Part shown: positions 14,522 to 24,229 of the stretch, piece after piece
How the letters are laid out: the number at the start of each line of letters is the position of its first letter
How positions within the stretch are numbered: the stretch's first letter is position 1
NCBI GenBank assembly: GCA_017442785.1
Contig: JAFRZB010000042.1
Coordinates: 47,817-111,816 of the forward strand
Origin: Bacillota bacterium
GTDB taxonomy: Bacteria; Bacillota; Clostridia; Peptostreptococcales; Anaerovoracaceae
Length of the DNA: 64,000 nt
Direction of reading: 5' to 3'
Notes under the pieces: generated by a model
Seen by the model: the letters and a program-made list of their open reading frames with translations, nothing else
Database searches by the model: none
Told to the model about the DNA's origin: nothing
Position numbers and translations under genes: made by a program

Positions 14522-16518
14522 GCGTCTGGAGCGCTCCCTCAGAGGGGAGGTTCAAGCTCGTTGCGCCGTTCGGGCTTACGGGAGATCAGCCGCAGGCAGT
14601 GGAAAAGCTGGCCGCGGGTATTAACGCGGGCAAAAAGCACCAGACACTGCTTGGAGTTACGGGTTCAGGCAAGACCTTTACCATAGCCAGCGTCATAGAG
14701 CGCGTTCAGCGCCCCACGCTGGTGATATCCCACAACAAGACTCTTGCGGCGCAGCTGTGCGGGGAGTTCAAGGAATTCTTCCCGAATAACGCCGTGGAGT
14801 ACTTCATATCCTACTACGATTACTACCAGCCGGAGGCCTACGTGCCCTCCACTGATACCTACATAGAAAAGGACTCGGATGTCAACGAGGAGATAGACCG
14901 CCTCCGCTATTCGGCCACCGCGGCGCTTGCGGAGAGGAGAGACGTCATAATCGTGGCTTCCGTCTCCTGCATATACGGCCTGGGCAGTCCGGACGAGTAC
15001 CGCAACCAGATGATATCCCTGCGCCCCGGCATGCAGAAGAGCCGCATGGACATACTGCGGGAGCTGGTGGACATCCAGTACACCAGGAACGACCTCGGCT
15101 TTGAGCGGGGCACCTTCCGCGTGCGCGGAGACATAATAGACATCATCCCGGCAGGAGCGGAGAACGCCGTGCGCGTGGAGCTCTTCGGGGACGAGATAGA
15201 GTCCATAAAGGAGCTGAACCAGCTGACCGGAGAGGTGATGGCCACAAGGAACCACGTGGCGATCTTCCCGGCAAGCCACTATGCAACAAGCAAGGAGCAC
15301 ATGGAGCGCGCCCTGGTGACCATAGAGGAGGAGCTTGAGGACCGCCTCAGGTGGTTTACGGACAGGGGCCGCCTTCTTGAGGCCCAGCGCCTGGAGCAGC
15401 GCACCCGCTACGATCTTGAGATGATGCGCGAGATAGGCACCTGCAAGGGCATAGAGAACTATTCGAGGCATCTGGTGGGCAATCCTCCCGGGGCAATGCC
15501 TTATACCCTCATAGACTACTTCCCCAAGGACTTTTTGATAATAATAGACGAGTCTCACGCCATGCTGCCGCAGCTTCGGGCCATGGCCAACGGAGACCGC
15601 GCCCGCAAGGAGAGCCTTGTGGAGTACGGCTTCCGCCTTCCCAGCGCTCTGGACAACAGGCCGCTGCGTTTCGATGAGTTCGAGGGCAAGGTGAACCAGA
15701 TAATATACGTCAGCGCAACTCCCGCGGACTACGAGAAGGAGAAGTCCGGCGGCATATCCGCCGAGCAGGTGATAAGGCCCACCGGACTTCTGGATCCGCC
15801 CATAGAGGTGGTGCCCACGGAAGGGCAGATAGACCATCTTATAGGCGAGCTCAACAAGGAGATCGCCAGGGGATACAGGGCACTGGTGACTACCCTTACC
15901 AAGAAGATGGCGGAGAGCCTCACGGACTATCTTAAGAACGCCGGACTTAAGGTGCGCTACATGCACTCTGACGTGGACACCCTGGAGCGGAACGTCATCA
16001 TAAGAGACTTAAGACTGGGCGAGTTCGACGTCCTGGTAGGCATAAACCTCTTAAGAGAAGGCCTGGATCTTCCGGAGGTGTCGCTGGTGGCCATACTGGA
16101 CGCGGACAAGGAAGGTTTCCTAAGGACCGAGACCTCCCTTATCCAGACCGTAGGAAGAGCCTCCAGAAACTCCGAGGGCCGCGTGATAATGTACGCGGAC
16201 AGGATAAGCGCCGCCATGAAGGCCTGCATGGATGAGACCGACAGGCGCAGGAGCATACAGGAAGCATACAACAAGGAGCACGGGATAACCCCCGAGACAA
16301 TAAAAAAGGCCGTAAGGGACGTCATAGAGGTCACCACCAAGGTGGAGGCCGATGTGGACGAGTACGAAGGAAAGAACCTTCTGGAGCTTACAAAGAAGGA
16401 GCTCTCCGACTACGCCGCCAGACTGGAGAAGGAGATGCGCGCCGCCGCCAAGGATCTGCTGTTCGAGCGGGCCGCGGTGCTGCGTGACAGGCTCCTGGAA
16501 GTGAGGTCTAAGCTTTAG
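14518..16518 (+). CDS. uvrB: UvrB, excinuclease ABC subunit B
   Basis: 666 residues, full length. Walker [11 protein letters not shown] near residue 45, the beta-hairpin [20 protein letters not shown] that locks damaged DNA, helicase motif II as DESH ([12 protein letters not shown]), motif [11 protein letters not shown], and the C-terminal UVR helix pair ([22 protein letters not shown]) that contacts UvrC. The GTG start overlaps the rqcP stop. It acts in nucleotide excision repair after UvrA loads it; uvrA is two genes downstream in the same run. uvrC is not in the window. Confidence 0.97.
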   Translation: MSVWSAPSEGRFKLVAPFGLTGDQPQAVEKLAAGINAGKKHQTLLGVTGSGKTFTIASVIERVQRPTLVISHNKTLAAQLCGEFKEFFPNNAVEYFISYYDYYQPEAYVPSTDTYIEKDSDVNEEIDRLRYSATAALAERRDVIIVASVSCIYGLGSPDEYRNQMISLRPGMQKSRMDILRELVDIQYTRNDLGFERGTFRVRGDIIDIIPAGAENAVRVELFGDEIESIKELNQLTGEVMATRNHVAIFPASHYATSKEHMERALVTIEEELEDRLRWFTDRGRLLEAQRLEQRTRYDLEMMREIGTCKGIENYSRHLVGNPPGAMPYTLIDYFPKDFLIIIDESHAMLPQLRAMANGDRARKESLVEYGFRLPSALDNRPLRFDEFEGKVNQIIYVSATPADYEKEKSGGISAEQVIRPTGLLDPPIEVVPTEGQIDHLIGELNKEIARGYRALVTTLTKKMAESLTDYLKNAGLKVRYMHSDVDTLERNVIIRDLRLGEFDVLVGINLLREGLDLPEVSLVAILDADKEGFLRTETSLIQTVGRASRNSEGRVIMYADRISAAMKACMDETDRRRSIQEAYNKEHGITPETIKKAVRDVIEVTTKVEADVDEYEGKNLLELTKKELSDYAARLEKEMRAAAKDLLFERAAVLRDRLLEVRSKL

Positions 16519-17439
16519 ATGAAGTGGCACGAAAGAATAAGATATAAGATGAGCCCTCAGACGGGCTCGATCATAGGATGGGCGGGGTTTTTCGCCGCGC
16601 TGTTCATCGCGATCATAGTCATGGGGAAAGGCGCTTCGAACGGAATGACGAGAGAGACCGGAGCCGTAGTGCTGGTCGCAGGATTACTGATAGCCGGTCT
16701 GTTCGCGGCATTCTGGTTCGTTTTCGGAAGATGCTATGAGTGCGGCCGCATGCCAAGGCCTTCTGAGACCTTCTGCGCCCGCTGCGGAGCAAGGCTGGAC
16801 AGGAGCAAGGCAGAGGCGGAGGCTTTAAAGGAGCAGTCCCGGGAGCCCTCGGAAGCCCTTGCCGAGGCTGAAAGGAACGGCAGGGACCTTACCGAGACCA
16901 TGGTCTCTTCCGAGGACATATTCGACGGAGTGGTGCTGCACCTGTTCAGAGACACGATCAAGCTTCCGGACGGAAATACTTCCACAAGGGAGTTCTTAAG
17001 GCACCTGGGCGCTGTCTGCGTGGTGCCTGTGACGGACGACGGAAAGATAGTGGTGGAGCGTCAGTACCGCTACGCCGTAGGGCAGACCATGGTGGAGATA
17101 CCCGCGGGAAAGCTGGATTATAAAGGCGAGGACCGCCTGGAGGCCGCAAAGAGGGAGCTCAGGGAGGAGACAGGCTACACGGCAGATCGCTGGACGGACC
17201 TGGGCACCTACCTTACCGCCCCGGCCTTTTCCGACGAGAAGATAAGCATGTACATGGCGGAAGGCCTGCACAAGGGCGAGCAGGACCTCGACGATGACGA
17301 GTTTCTGGATGTGGCGGAGGTGCCGCTGGATGAGCTGGTGGCAGACGTAATGGCAGGCAGGATAACCGATGCCAAGACGCAGACAGGAATACTTAAAGCT
17401 GCAAGGGTAATAAGCGGCAGGAGGAAAAGAGATGAATAA
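16519..17439 (+). CDS. Membrane-anchored zinc-ribbon Nudix hydrolase
   Basis: 306 residues with three parts. Residues 1-75 hold two membrane helices (IGWAGFFAALFIAIIVMG and AVVLVAGLLIAGLFAAFWFV). A zinc ribbon follows (CYECGRMPRPSETFCARCG, two CxxC pairs), then a charged linker. From about 130 it is an ADP-ribose pyrophosphatase-like Nudix domain with AVCVVPVTDDGKIVVERQYR and the Nudix box, EDRLEAAKRELREETGY. The box glycine lies one residue further from the first Glu than in the consensus. The gene starts directly after the uvrB stop and overlaps the next gene by 8 bp. Likely substrates are ADP-ribose-type dinucleotides; the membrane ribbon fusion is unusual. Confidence 0.8.
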   Translation: MKWHERIRYKMSPQTGSIIGWAGFFAALFIAIIVMGKGASNGMTRETGAVVLVAGLLIAGLFAAFWFVFGRCYECGRMPRPSETFCARCGARLDRSKAEAEALKEQSREPSEALAEAERNGRDLTETMVSSEDIFDGVVLHLFRDTIKLPDGNTSTREFLRHLGAVCVVPVTDDGKIVVERQYRYAVGQTMVEIPAGKLDYKGEDRLEAAKRELREETGYTADRWTDLGTYLTAPAFSDEKISMYMAEGLHKGEQDLDDDEFLDVAEVPLDELVADVMAGRITDAKTQTGILKAARVISGRRKRDE

Positions 17440-18550
17440 GTTCAGAATACATAAGATTATCGCGGTTATACTGATAATTCTACTGATCGCGGGCTGCCTG
17501 TCGGGCTGCGGAAGCAGCGCTCCGTCGACTGCGAACAACAACGCAAACACCGCGCCGCAGGGCAATTCGAACGCGTCGCCTTCAGACAGCGGCAATACCG
17601 TGCCGTCGAACACCGAAAAGAACGAGCCGAAGCAGGAATACAAGTCCGGCAAGGATACAGCGGCCCTGCTATCCGAGGCGGAGGCATATTTCTACGGAGC
17701 TCCGGGAGTCAAAGTCGATTACAGCAAGGCTAAAGAACTGTATACGAAGGCGCTGGAGAAGGGTTCCCCTCTTGCTGCTCATATGCTGGCGATGCTCGCG
17801 CTTGCGGATGAAACTGAGAGCGACTGGGAAAAGATCATGAAGGAATTCGACACCTTGGAGCAGCTTGCGGTCCTGGGCGCAAAGGATCCGGCAGAAAAGG
17901 GGGATCCCGAAAGCTGCATAGCTATGGGAATGGTCGCCATCAATACCAAGGAGCCCAAGGCCGGAGTCCGGTATCTTGAGACTGCTGCCAAAGCAGAAGA
18001 GCCGTACTCGACCATGGCCATGACAGCGCTCGGAGAACTGTACCAGAAGGCAGGTACCAAAGAGGACTACGACATTGCGGCTGAATGGTTCAAAAGAGCC
18101 GCCGATTCCGGCAGCAAGCGCGCCGTATACAGCCTTGCACAGCACTACTATCTCAACATGAACGATCAGGCCAAGGCCGTTGAGTGGTGGAAGAAGGCTC
18201 AGGACGCGGGTTATGATGTGTGGTATTCCCTGGCGTCGTCATATACCCTTTTAATGGACTATAACGCTGCTGCCGAGGCATATCAGAAGGGCATGGAAGC
18301 CGGAAACAATGCCTGCGCATACGGCCTGGGCAATTTGTACTACGCGGGCGCCGGTGTCGAAAAGAACTATACCAAGGCTCTGGAGCTCTACGCGAGGTAC
18401 CTGAAAGGACGTCCTTCGTTCGAGGGTAAGAGCCATATAGACATGAACGAGAAAACGATAAGAGAGTACATAGACAGAATGATCAGCAGCGGCGCGGTCG
18501 ATAAGAACACCGTTCTGAGCATCATGGGAAACGATTTCCTGAACAAGTAA
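17432..18550 (+). CDS. Sel1-repeat lipoprotein
   Basis: 372 residues. A lipoprotein signal with lipobox LSGC (residues about 20-27) is followed by an N/S/T/P-rich linker to about residue 70, then at least six helical Sel1/TPR-like repeats (for example [62 protein letters not shown]). Such surface-anchored solenoids bind proteins or peptides. AGGAGG precedes the ATG inside the Nudix gene. Its 3' end overlaps uvrA by one base (TAATG), so it is co-transcribed with repair genes although it should sit outside the cell. Partner unknown. Confidence 0.8.
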   Translation: MNKFRIHKIIAVILIILLIAGCLSGCGSSAPSTANNNANTAPQGNSNASPSDSGNTVPSNTEKNEPKQEYKSGKDTAALLSEAEAYFYGAPGVKVDYSKAKELYTKALEKGSPLAAHMLAMLALADETESDWEKIMKEFDTLEQLAVLGAKDPAEKGDPESCIAMGMVAINTKEPKAGVRYLETAAKAEEPYSTMAMTALGELYQKAGTKEDYDIAAEWFKRAADSGSKRAVYSLAQHYYLNMNDQAKAVEWWKKAQDAGYDVWYSLASSYTLLMDYNAAAEAYQKGMEAGNNACAYGLGNLYYAGAGVEKNYTKALELYARYLKGRPSFEGKSHIDMNEKTIREYIDRMISSGAVDKNTVLSIMGNDFLNK

Positions 18551-21399
18551 TGCAGAAAGACTTAGTTATAAAGGGCGCAAGAGCCCATAACCTGAAAAAC
18601 ATAAACGTCACCATCCCCAGGGACAAGCTGGTGGTTATAACGGGACTCTCCGGATCCGGAAAGAGCTCCCTGGCTTTCGATACCATCTACGCGGAAGGCC
18701 AGCGCCGCTATGTGGAGAGCCTCTCCGCGTACGCAAGGCAGTTCCTCGGACAGGTGGACAAGCCGGACGTGGACTCCATAGAGGGGCTTTCCCCGGCCAT
18801 ATCCATAGACCAGAAGACCACTTCCAAGAACCCCAGGTCCACCGTCGGAACGGTCACCGAGATCTACGATTACCTGAGGCTTCTTTACGCGCGCATAGGC
18901 GTGCCTCACTGCCCGGTGTGCGGCAGGGAGATAAGCAGCCAGAGCGTTGACCAGATAGCGGATCTTATCATGGCACACGGCGAGGGCGCAAGGGTCACCA
19001 TACTTGCACCCGTGGTGCGCCAGAAGAAGGGCATGCACGAGAAGATCCTGGAGCGCATACAGCGCGAGGGCTTCGTGCGGGTGCGCGTGGACGGCGGGAT
19101 AAAGACTCTCGGGGAGGACGAGATATCCCTCTCCAAGACCTTCAAGCACAGCATAGACATAGTGGTGGACAGGATAGTGGTAAGGCCCGGCTCTGAAGGG
19201 CGTATATCCGAGAGCGTTGAGCTTGCCTTAAAGCACAGCGAGAACGGCCTGGTGTCGGCTCTTATCCAGCACGGGGACGAGTCCGAGGAGCATCTCTTCT
19301 CCACCAGCCTTGCCTGCCCGGAGCACGGAATAAGCATAGGCGAGCTTGAGCCAAGGAGCTTCTCCTTCAACTCGCCCTTCGGAGCCTGCCCGGTATGCAA
19401 CGGCCTGGGATTCATAGAACGCATGGACCCGGAGAGGATAATAGACGATCCCAAGCTGTCCCTCAACCAGGGGGCGCTTACCAAGGCCTTCGCAAGCATG
19501 GAGTACGCGGGCTTCTATAAGCAGCTGATACAGGCCCTGGCGGACTACCACAGGGTGAGCCTGGATACTCCCTACGAAAAGCTTCCGGAGAAGTTCGTCC
19601 ACGAGCTGCTCTACGGTACGGACGGAAGGAAGCTGGACTACGGCTACGTGCGCAGGGACGGTTCCATATCCCGCAGGCACGACAGCTTCGAGGGAGTGAT
19701 ACCCAACCTTATGCGCCGCCACGCCTATACCAACTCCGAGCTCATCAAGGAGAAGCTGGAGGCCTACATGACCGTGGATACCTGTGAGAAGTGCCACGGA
19801 AAGCGCCTTAAGGACGAGATACTTGCCGTCACGGTAGGCGGTAAGAACATAATAGAATACACCGATCTTTCAGTGCGGGACGCCCTGACCTTTACCGAGC
19901 ATCTTGAGAAGACGCTCAGCGAAAAGGACATGGCCATAGCCCGCCTGATACTGAAGGAGATAAAGAACCGTCTGAGCTTTCTTGCGGAGGTGGGCCTGGA
20001 CTACCTAACCATGAGCCGCGCGTCGGCAACTCTGTCCGGCGGAGAGAGCCAGAGGATAAGGCTCGCAACGCAAATTGGATCTTCCCTTGTGGGCGTGATG
20101 TACATACTGGACGAGCCCTCCATAGGACTGCACCAGAAGGACAACGCAAAGCTGCTGCAGGCCCTAAGGAGCCTTGCGGACATAGGGAATACCGTGCTTG
20201 TCGTGGAGCACGACCAGGAGACCATGGAGGCCGCGGATCAGATAATAGACATAGGTCCGGGAGCAGGTCTTGAGGGCGGATATCTGGTGGCTCAGGGAAC
20301 GCCTCAGGACATAATGGCCTGCAAAGAGTCAATAACGGGGCAGTACCTGTCCGGGGCAAAAAAGATAGAGATACCGAAGACCAGGCGATGCGGCAACGGG
20401 AAGTTCCTTACGATAAAGGGCGCCCGGGAGAACAACCTGAAGGACATAGACGTGAGCATTCCCCTCGGGGAGTTCGTGTGCGTAACAGGTGTCTCCGGAT
20501 CGGGAAAGAGCAGCCTTGTGGGTGAGATACTCTACAAGACGCTTGCCCAGGAGCTCTACCGCGCCAAGGACCGCCCGGGAAAATGCCGCGGCGTGGAAGG
20601 CATAGAGAACATAGACAAGGTAATAAACATAGACCAGAGCCCCATAGGAAGGACGCCTCGCAGCAACCCGGCCACCTATACCGGGGTGTTCACCAACATA
20701 CGCCAGCTCTTTGCGCAGACAAACGACGCCAAGATGAGGGGCTTCGACCAGGGGCGCTTCAGCTTCAATGTTAAAGGCGGGCGTTGCGAGGCGTGCAGCG
20801 GAGATGGTATAATAAAGATCGAGATGAACTTCCTGCCGGACGTCTACATACCCTGCGAGGTCTGCGGCGGAAAGCGCTACAACCGCGAGACCCTTGAGGT
20901 AAAGTACAAGGGCAAGAACATCTATGACGTGCTTGACATGAGCGTGGAGGAGGCGAGGGAGTTCTTTAAGAACCTCCCCGCCATAGAGCGCTACATAAGT
21001 ACGCTGGACGAAGTGGGCCTCGGCTACATAAAGCTGGGGCAGCCCAGCACCCAGCTCTCCGGAGGAGAGGCTCAGAGGATAAAGCTCGCAACGGAACTCT
21101 CAAAGCGCAGCACGGGCAAGACCCTCTACATACTGGACGAGCCCACCACGGGGCTGCACTTTGCGGACGTGGACAAGCTTATAGACGTTATGCAGAGGCT
21201 CGTGGACGCAGGGAACTCGGTGCTGGTGATAGAGCACAACCTGGACGTCATAAAGTGCGCGGACCACATAATAGACCTCGGCCCTGACGGAGGAGAGCGC
21301 GGCGGCATGGTGATCGCCAGCGGCACCCCGGAGGAGGTAGCGGAGGCAGAGGGATCATACACAGGTCAGTATCTTAAGAAGATTCTAAATAAAGGGTAA
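18550..21399 (+). CDS. uvrA: UvrA, excinuclease ABC subunit A
   Basis: 949 residues, full length. Two ABC ATPase modules: first Walker [15 protein letters not shown] (near 35), second [13 protein letters not shown] (near 645); signatures [12 protein letters not shown] and [12 protein letters not shown]. The zinc modules are visible as CPVCG near 120, CEKCHGKRL near 415 and CEACSGDGI...CEVCGGKRY near 745. As the damage sensor of nucleotide excision repair it acts with UvrB, encoded upstream in the same orientation; the two repair genes are interrupted by the Nudix and Sel1 genes. Confidence 0.97.
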   Translation: MQKDLVIKGARAHNLKNINVTIPRDKLVVITGLSGSGKSSLAFDTIYAEGQRRYVESLSAYARQFLGQVDKPDVDSIEGLSPAISIDQKTTSKNPRSTVGTVTEIYDYLRLLYARIGVPHCPVCGREISSQSVDQIADLIMAHGEGARVTILAPVVRQKKGMHEKILERIQREGFVRVRVDGGIKTLGEDEISLSKTFKHSIDIVVDRIVVRPGSEGRISESVELALKHSENGLVSALIQHGDESEEHLFSTSLACPEHGISIGELEPRSFSFNSPFGACPVCNGLGFIERMDPERIIDDPKLSLNQGALTKAFASMEYAGFYKQLIQALADYHRVSLDTPYEKLPEKFVHELLYGTDGRKLDYGYVRRDGSISRRHDSFEGVIPNLMRRHAYTNSELIKEKLEAYMTVDTCEKCHGKRLKDEILAVTVGGKNIIEYTDLSVRDALTFTEHLEKTLSEKDMAIARLILKEIKNRLSFLAEVGLDYLTMSRASATLSGGESQRIRLATQIGSSLVGVMYILDEPSIGLHQKDNAKLLQALRSLADIGNTVLVVEHDQETMEAADQIIDIGPGAGLEGGYLVAQGTPQDIMACKESITGQYLSGAKKIEIPKTRRCGNGKFLTIKGARENNLKDIDVSIPLGEFVCVTGVSGSGKSSLVGEILYKTLAQELYRAKDRPGKCRGVEGIENIDKVINIDQSPIGRTPRSNPATYTGVFTNIRQLFAQTNDAKMRGFDQGRFSFNVKGGRCEACSGDGIIKIEMNFLPDVYIPCEVCGGKRYNRETLEVKYKGKNIYDVLDMSVEEAREFFKNLPAIERYISTLDEVGLGYIKLGQPSTQLSGGEAQRIKLATELSKRSTGKTLYILDEPTTGLHFADVDKLIDVMQRLVDAGNSVLVIEHNLDVIKCADHIIDLGPDGGERGGMVIASGTPEEVAEAEGSYTGQYLKKILNKG

Positions 21400-21420
21400 G
21401 AGCTTTTGGAGGCGAAGACC

Positions 21421-22872
21421 ATGACCGAAAAAACATTCATGAGCAAGGACGGCAGGAGCACCATCCACTACTATGTCTGGGAGCCGGAAGGAGAACCGGT
21501 GGCCATACTCCAGATAACCCACGGAATGGCGGAGCACCTGCTCCGGTATGAGCCTTTCGCGGAGTATCTCAACAAGTTCGGCATACTGGTCTGCGGACAC
21601 GACCACATAGGGCACGGACGCAGCGCGGACCCGGACGACTGGGGCTATTTCGGCGAGGAGAACGGCTGGAAGATAATGGTCCAGGACGTGGAGCAGCTCC
21701 ACGGGATAATGAAGGTCCGCTACATGGACACCCCGTACTTCCTGATGGGACATTCCATGGGCTCCTTCATAGCAAGGGCATGGCTCTCGATGTACGGAAA
21801 CGGCGTGGACGGAGCCATAATAATGGGCACCGCCGGAAAGAACCCCGCGCTCGGCATAGCCAAAGCCATAGTTAAATTCGTAAGAAAGACCAAGGGCAGC
21901 AGGCACATAAGCAAGCTTATCACCAACCTGGCCTTCGGATCGTATAACAAGAGGATAAAGCCCGCCAGGACGGCCTACGACTGGCTGACAAGGGACGAGG
22001 CGATAGTTGACAGGTACGTGGAGGATCCCGCCTGCGGATTCACCTTTACCGCGGCAGGCTACGCGGATCTGTTCAACCTCATAGGATACATAAGCTCCGA
22101 GCAGTGGTACAACCTTGTGCCCAGGGATCTGCCCATACTTCTGGTGTCCGGAGCAGAGGACCCGGTAGGCGCATACGGCGCCGGCCCGGCAGAGGTGGCG
22201 GAGGGCCTTGAGGCTGCAGGCTGCACGGATGTGTCGCTTATACTCTATGAGGGAATGCGCCACGAGATACTCAACGAGAACGGCAGAGAGGCTGTTATGG
22301 AGGACCTTAAGAGGTTCATACTCGGAGAGGAAGCTCCCGCCGCTGACAGCGAGCAGGAGGAAGAGGCTCCCGCGGAAGAAGAGAAGGTCTTCTATCCCTC
22401 CGAAGCAGAGGATACCCGCGCTGCTGCCGAGAAGGCCTTCGAAAACGCTGCGGAGAACGATCAGGCTTCTCCCGACATCAGCGGAGAGGAGAAGAAGGAA
22501 GTGCCCCACAAGGGCATAAGAGGCTTCGGTTCCGAGTTCAACGAAGGACCAGCGGAAAAGAATGCCCCGAGCGAGAGCGAGCTTAAGCTCAAGGCAGCGC
22601 TTAAGGGCCTGATGGAGGAGCCGGACCTTGAGGTGGAAGCTCCCGCACAGGACAACAGGCCTGCTGCAGAGAAGGCCATGGAATCCGCTGTGGAAGCTCC
22701 CGCGGCACCGGACCTTTCCGGCGTTGAGAAGGCGGATGTTCCGCACCTCGGTATAAGAAAGCTCTACGAGACGGTGGACGGAATGGCGGAAGGCGCCGCT
22801 GAAGCCGCTGCGGAAGAGGTCAAAAAGATAAGCGAGCAGGCAGAAGAGCTGGCATCCAAATACGATGGTTAA
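21421..22872 (+). CDS. Alpha/beta hydrolase (monoglyceride lipase-like) with duplicated acidic tail
   Basis: 483 residues. Residues 1-300 are a serine hydrolase of the Hydrolase_4 (lysophospholipase/monoglyceride lipase) type: oxyanion region ITHGMAEH, nucleophile elbow GHSMGS, acid in SGAEDPVG, catalytic His in EGMRHEI. No signal peptide is seen, so it is cytoplasmic. Residues 301-483 are an acidic A/E/P-rich tail containing two copies of a motif, AAEKAxExA...SGxEKxxVPHxGIR (334-367 and 415-446), which I do not recognise. ATG 21421 is chosen because GGAGG lies eight bases upstream. It overlaps ung by 8 bp. Confidence 0.8.
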   Translation: MTEKTFMSKDGRSTIHYYVWEPEGEPVAILQITHGMAEHLLRYEPFAEYLNKFGILVCGHDHIGHGRSADPDDWGYFGEENGWKIMVQDVEQLHGIMKVRYMDTPYFLMGHSMGSFIARAWLSMYGNGVDGAIIMGTAGKNPALGIAKAIVKFVRKTKGSRHISKLITNLAFGSYNKRIKPARTAYDWLTRDEAIVDRYVEDPACGFTFTAAGYADLFNLIGYISSEQWYNLVPRDLPILLVSGAEDPVGAYGAGPAEVAEGLEAAGCTDVSLILYEGMRHEILNENGREAVMEDLKRFILGEEAPAADSEQEEEAPAEEEKVFYPSEAEDTRAAAEKAFENAAENDQASPDISGEEKKEVPHKGIRGFGSEFNEGPAEKNAPSESELKLKAALKGLMEEPDLEVEAPAQDNRPAAEKAMESAVEAPAAPDLSGVEKADVPHLGIRKLYETVDGMAEGAAEAAAEEVKKISEQAEELASKYDG

Positions 22873-23521
22873 GCTGGGAAATTCCTGGGACGCTCTCCTT
22901 GCCGATGAGTTCAAAAAAGAATATTACCTTAAGCTGAGGGAGTTCCTTAAGGCAGAGTACTCCACCCGCACCATCTATCCGGACATGTACAGCATATTTA
23001 ACGCTCTTAAGAGCACCGCGTATGAGGATGTGAAGGTGGTGATACTGGGCCAGGATCCCTACCACGAGCCCGGACAGGCTCAGGGGCTGTGCTTTTCTGT
23101 GCCGGAGGGAGTTCCGCTGCCGCCGTCCCTTAAGAACATCTACAGAGAGCTCTGGGACGACGTGGGCGTATCCCGCCTTTCGGGGGACCTCAGGGACTGG
23201 GCGGCTCAGGGAGTGCTGCTCTTAAACTCCGTGCTCACGGTAAGGGCGGGGCAGGCCGGATCCCACGCGGGCAAGGGCTGGGAGACCTTCACGGACCACG
23301 TGATACAGCTCCTGGACCAAAGGGAGGATCCCGTTATCTTCCTCCTCTGGGGAGGCTACGCAAGGCAGAAGAAGGCCCTCATTTCCGGACCTCAGCACCG
23401 CATACTGGAGGCGCCGCATCCGAGCCCGCTGTCCGCAAGCAGGGGATGGTTCGGCTGCAGGCATTTCTCAAAGACCAACGAGATCTTAAAGGCTCTGGGG
23501 AAGGAACCCATAGTCTGGTAG
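22865..23521 (+). CDS. ung: Uracil-DNA glycosylase, family 1
   Basis: 218 residues, typical length. The water-activating loop GQDPYHEPGQAQG (catalytic Asp), LLNSVLTV, and the leucine-intercalation/His loop HPSPLSASRG are all present. The enzyme removes uracil from DNA at the first step of base excision repair. The start ATG lies inside the preceding hydrolase gene, so it is the last gene of the uvrB-uvrA run. The SRP RNA promoter follows immediately. Confidence 0.95.
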   Translation: MVKLGNSWDALLADEFKKEYYLKLREFLKAEYSTRTIYPDMYSIFNALKSTAYEDVKVVILGQDPYHEPGQAQGLCFSVPEGVPLPPSLKNIYRELWDDVGVSRLSGDLRDWAAQGVLLLNSVLTVRAGQAGSHAGKGWETFTDHVIQLLDQREDPVIFLLWGGYARQKKALISGPQHRILEAPHPSPLSASRGWFGCRHFSKTNEILKALGKEPIVW

Positions 23522-23536
23522 AATGAAACTGTACCG

Positions 23537-23565
23537 TTGATTATTCGGACGGCGTGCTGTATAAT
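23537..23565 (+). promoter_or_regulatory. Promoter of the SRP RNA gene
   Basis: TTGATT (23537-23542), exact 17-bp spacer, perfect TATAAT (23560-23565). Predicted start near 23572, consistent with a stable RNA gene. Confidence 0.8.
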
Positions 23566-23584
23566 CATTGGGACGAATAAGTGT

Positions 23585-23719
23585 AAGGACGCGCCGGCCC
23601 GCAGCCGGGCTTCCGCGCAATAGGCATCTGCGAACCATGTCAGGTCCGGAAGGAAGCAGCATTAAGCGGAGCCGCCTATGTGCCGCGGGCAGAGCTCGGC
23701 TGCGGACCGGCGCGATGTT
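23585..23719 (+). ncRNA. ffs: Signal recognition particle RNA (small bacterial type)
   Basis: The universally conserved domain IV apical loop is present (ACCATGTCAGGTCCGGAA, then GGAAGCAGCA). The ends pair: GCGCCGG near 23591 with CCGGCGC near 23707, and CGCAGCCG with CGGCTGCG inside. The RNA is about 125-145 bases, without an Alu domain. It binds Ffh for co-translational membrane targeting. A strong promoter lies upstream; the 3' end runs into TTTTAA near 23721. Exact termini are estimated. Confidence 0.93.
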
Positions 23720-24217
23720 TTAAGAGCACCGTCATATCAATACAGGTCATATCTTATCGGACTCTGCCCTATGCCTTTTCGGGCTAGGTCCTCGGTGGTG
23801 ACGCTGCAGACGGATCTTCGCCTCAGCCTTTGGCGCCCGCGCAAGATCAGCTGCGGATCTACAGTCGATCCTTGCCTTCTTGCGCTAAGGCGGACCGTCC
23901 CGCCTTACGCGTCGGCAGCAGCTCACATCCGGCAGCGTGATACCCCCTGCGGGACCCCTCAAAGACATAGGGCAGAGCCCGGTCAGGTACCGCCTGGACT
24001 AATATGACAGATGTGATAATGATCAGACGGCAGCCCGCCCTTGCAGAGAGGGACACGGGTGCAGATGACGGCGCTCAAAAGACTGTCAGGGAACCCGGTC
24101 CTTAGCGATCGGCAAGTCCGAAGGACGCAGGCGGAGCTTAGTACCGCTGGGAGGGTCCCCTGCAAGCGGGAGCGTGTCTGTGAGCACCGTCATATGCGCT
24201 CATATCTGTTTACGTGA
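23720..24217 (+). other. Unexplained structured non-coding stretch between ffs and dnaX
   Basis: About 500 bases without a convincing ORF. It is bounded by two exact 14-base direct repeats, GAGCACCGTCATAT at 23724-23737 and 24182-24195. Inside are many strong pairings: CTCTGCCCTATG (23762-23773) with CATAGGGCAGAG (23966-23977) closing a 216-base domain; GATCTT/AAGATC (23813-23818/23843-23848) with CGCC/GGCG inside; TAAGGCGG (23886-23893) with CCGCCTTA (23900-23907); CAGG/CCTG near 23985-23996; GTCC/GGAC near 24116-24125. I do not recognise it as RNase P, tmRNA, 6S, a T-box or a known riboswitch. It could be a structured RNA, a small inserted element, or a decayed intron. Confidence 0.5.
23724..24195 (+). 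repeat. 14-bp direct repeat pair flanking the structured region
   Basis: Copies of GAGCACCGTCATAT lie at 23724-23737 and 24182-24195, 458 bp apart. The similarity continues more loosely after each copy, with TCATATCT at 23747-23754 and 24200-24207 at slightly different spacing. It may be a target-site duplication or a duplicated control region. Confidence 0.7.
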
Positions 24218-24229
24218 ATGGAGGACAAG

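Noticed and set aside
14665-15966. Minus-strand ORF of 433 codons opposite uvrB
   Set aside because: Shadow of a highly conserved gene; rich in His/Leu/Val as expected from complementing AGG/ATA/GAG codons.
21385-22914. Minus-strand ORF of 509 codons opposite the alpha/beta hydrolase
   Set aside because: No family pattern and no start signal; the + strand gene has intact catalytic motifs.
23678-24007. ORF of 109 codons from within SRP RNA into the structured region
   Set aside because: Begins inside the ffs gene, lacks a ribosome site and has arginine/proline-rich random composition.
23964-24110. Resemblance to type A RNase P RNA (CATAGGGCAG, AGGTACCGCCTGG)
   Set aside because: The diagnostic GAGGAAAGTCC and the later conserved core are missing, so the likeness is to one hairpin only.
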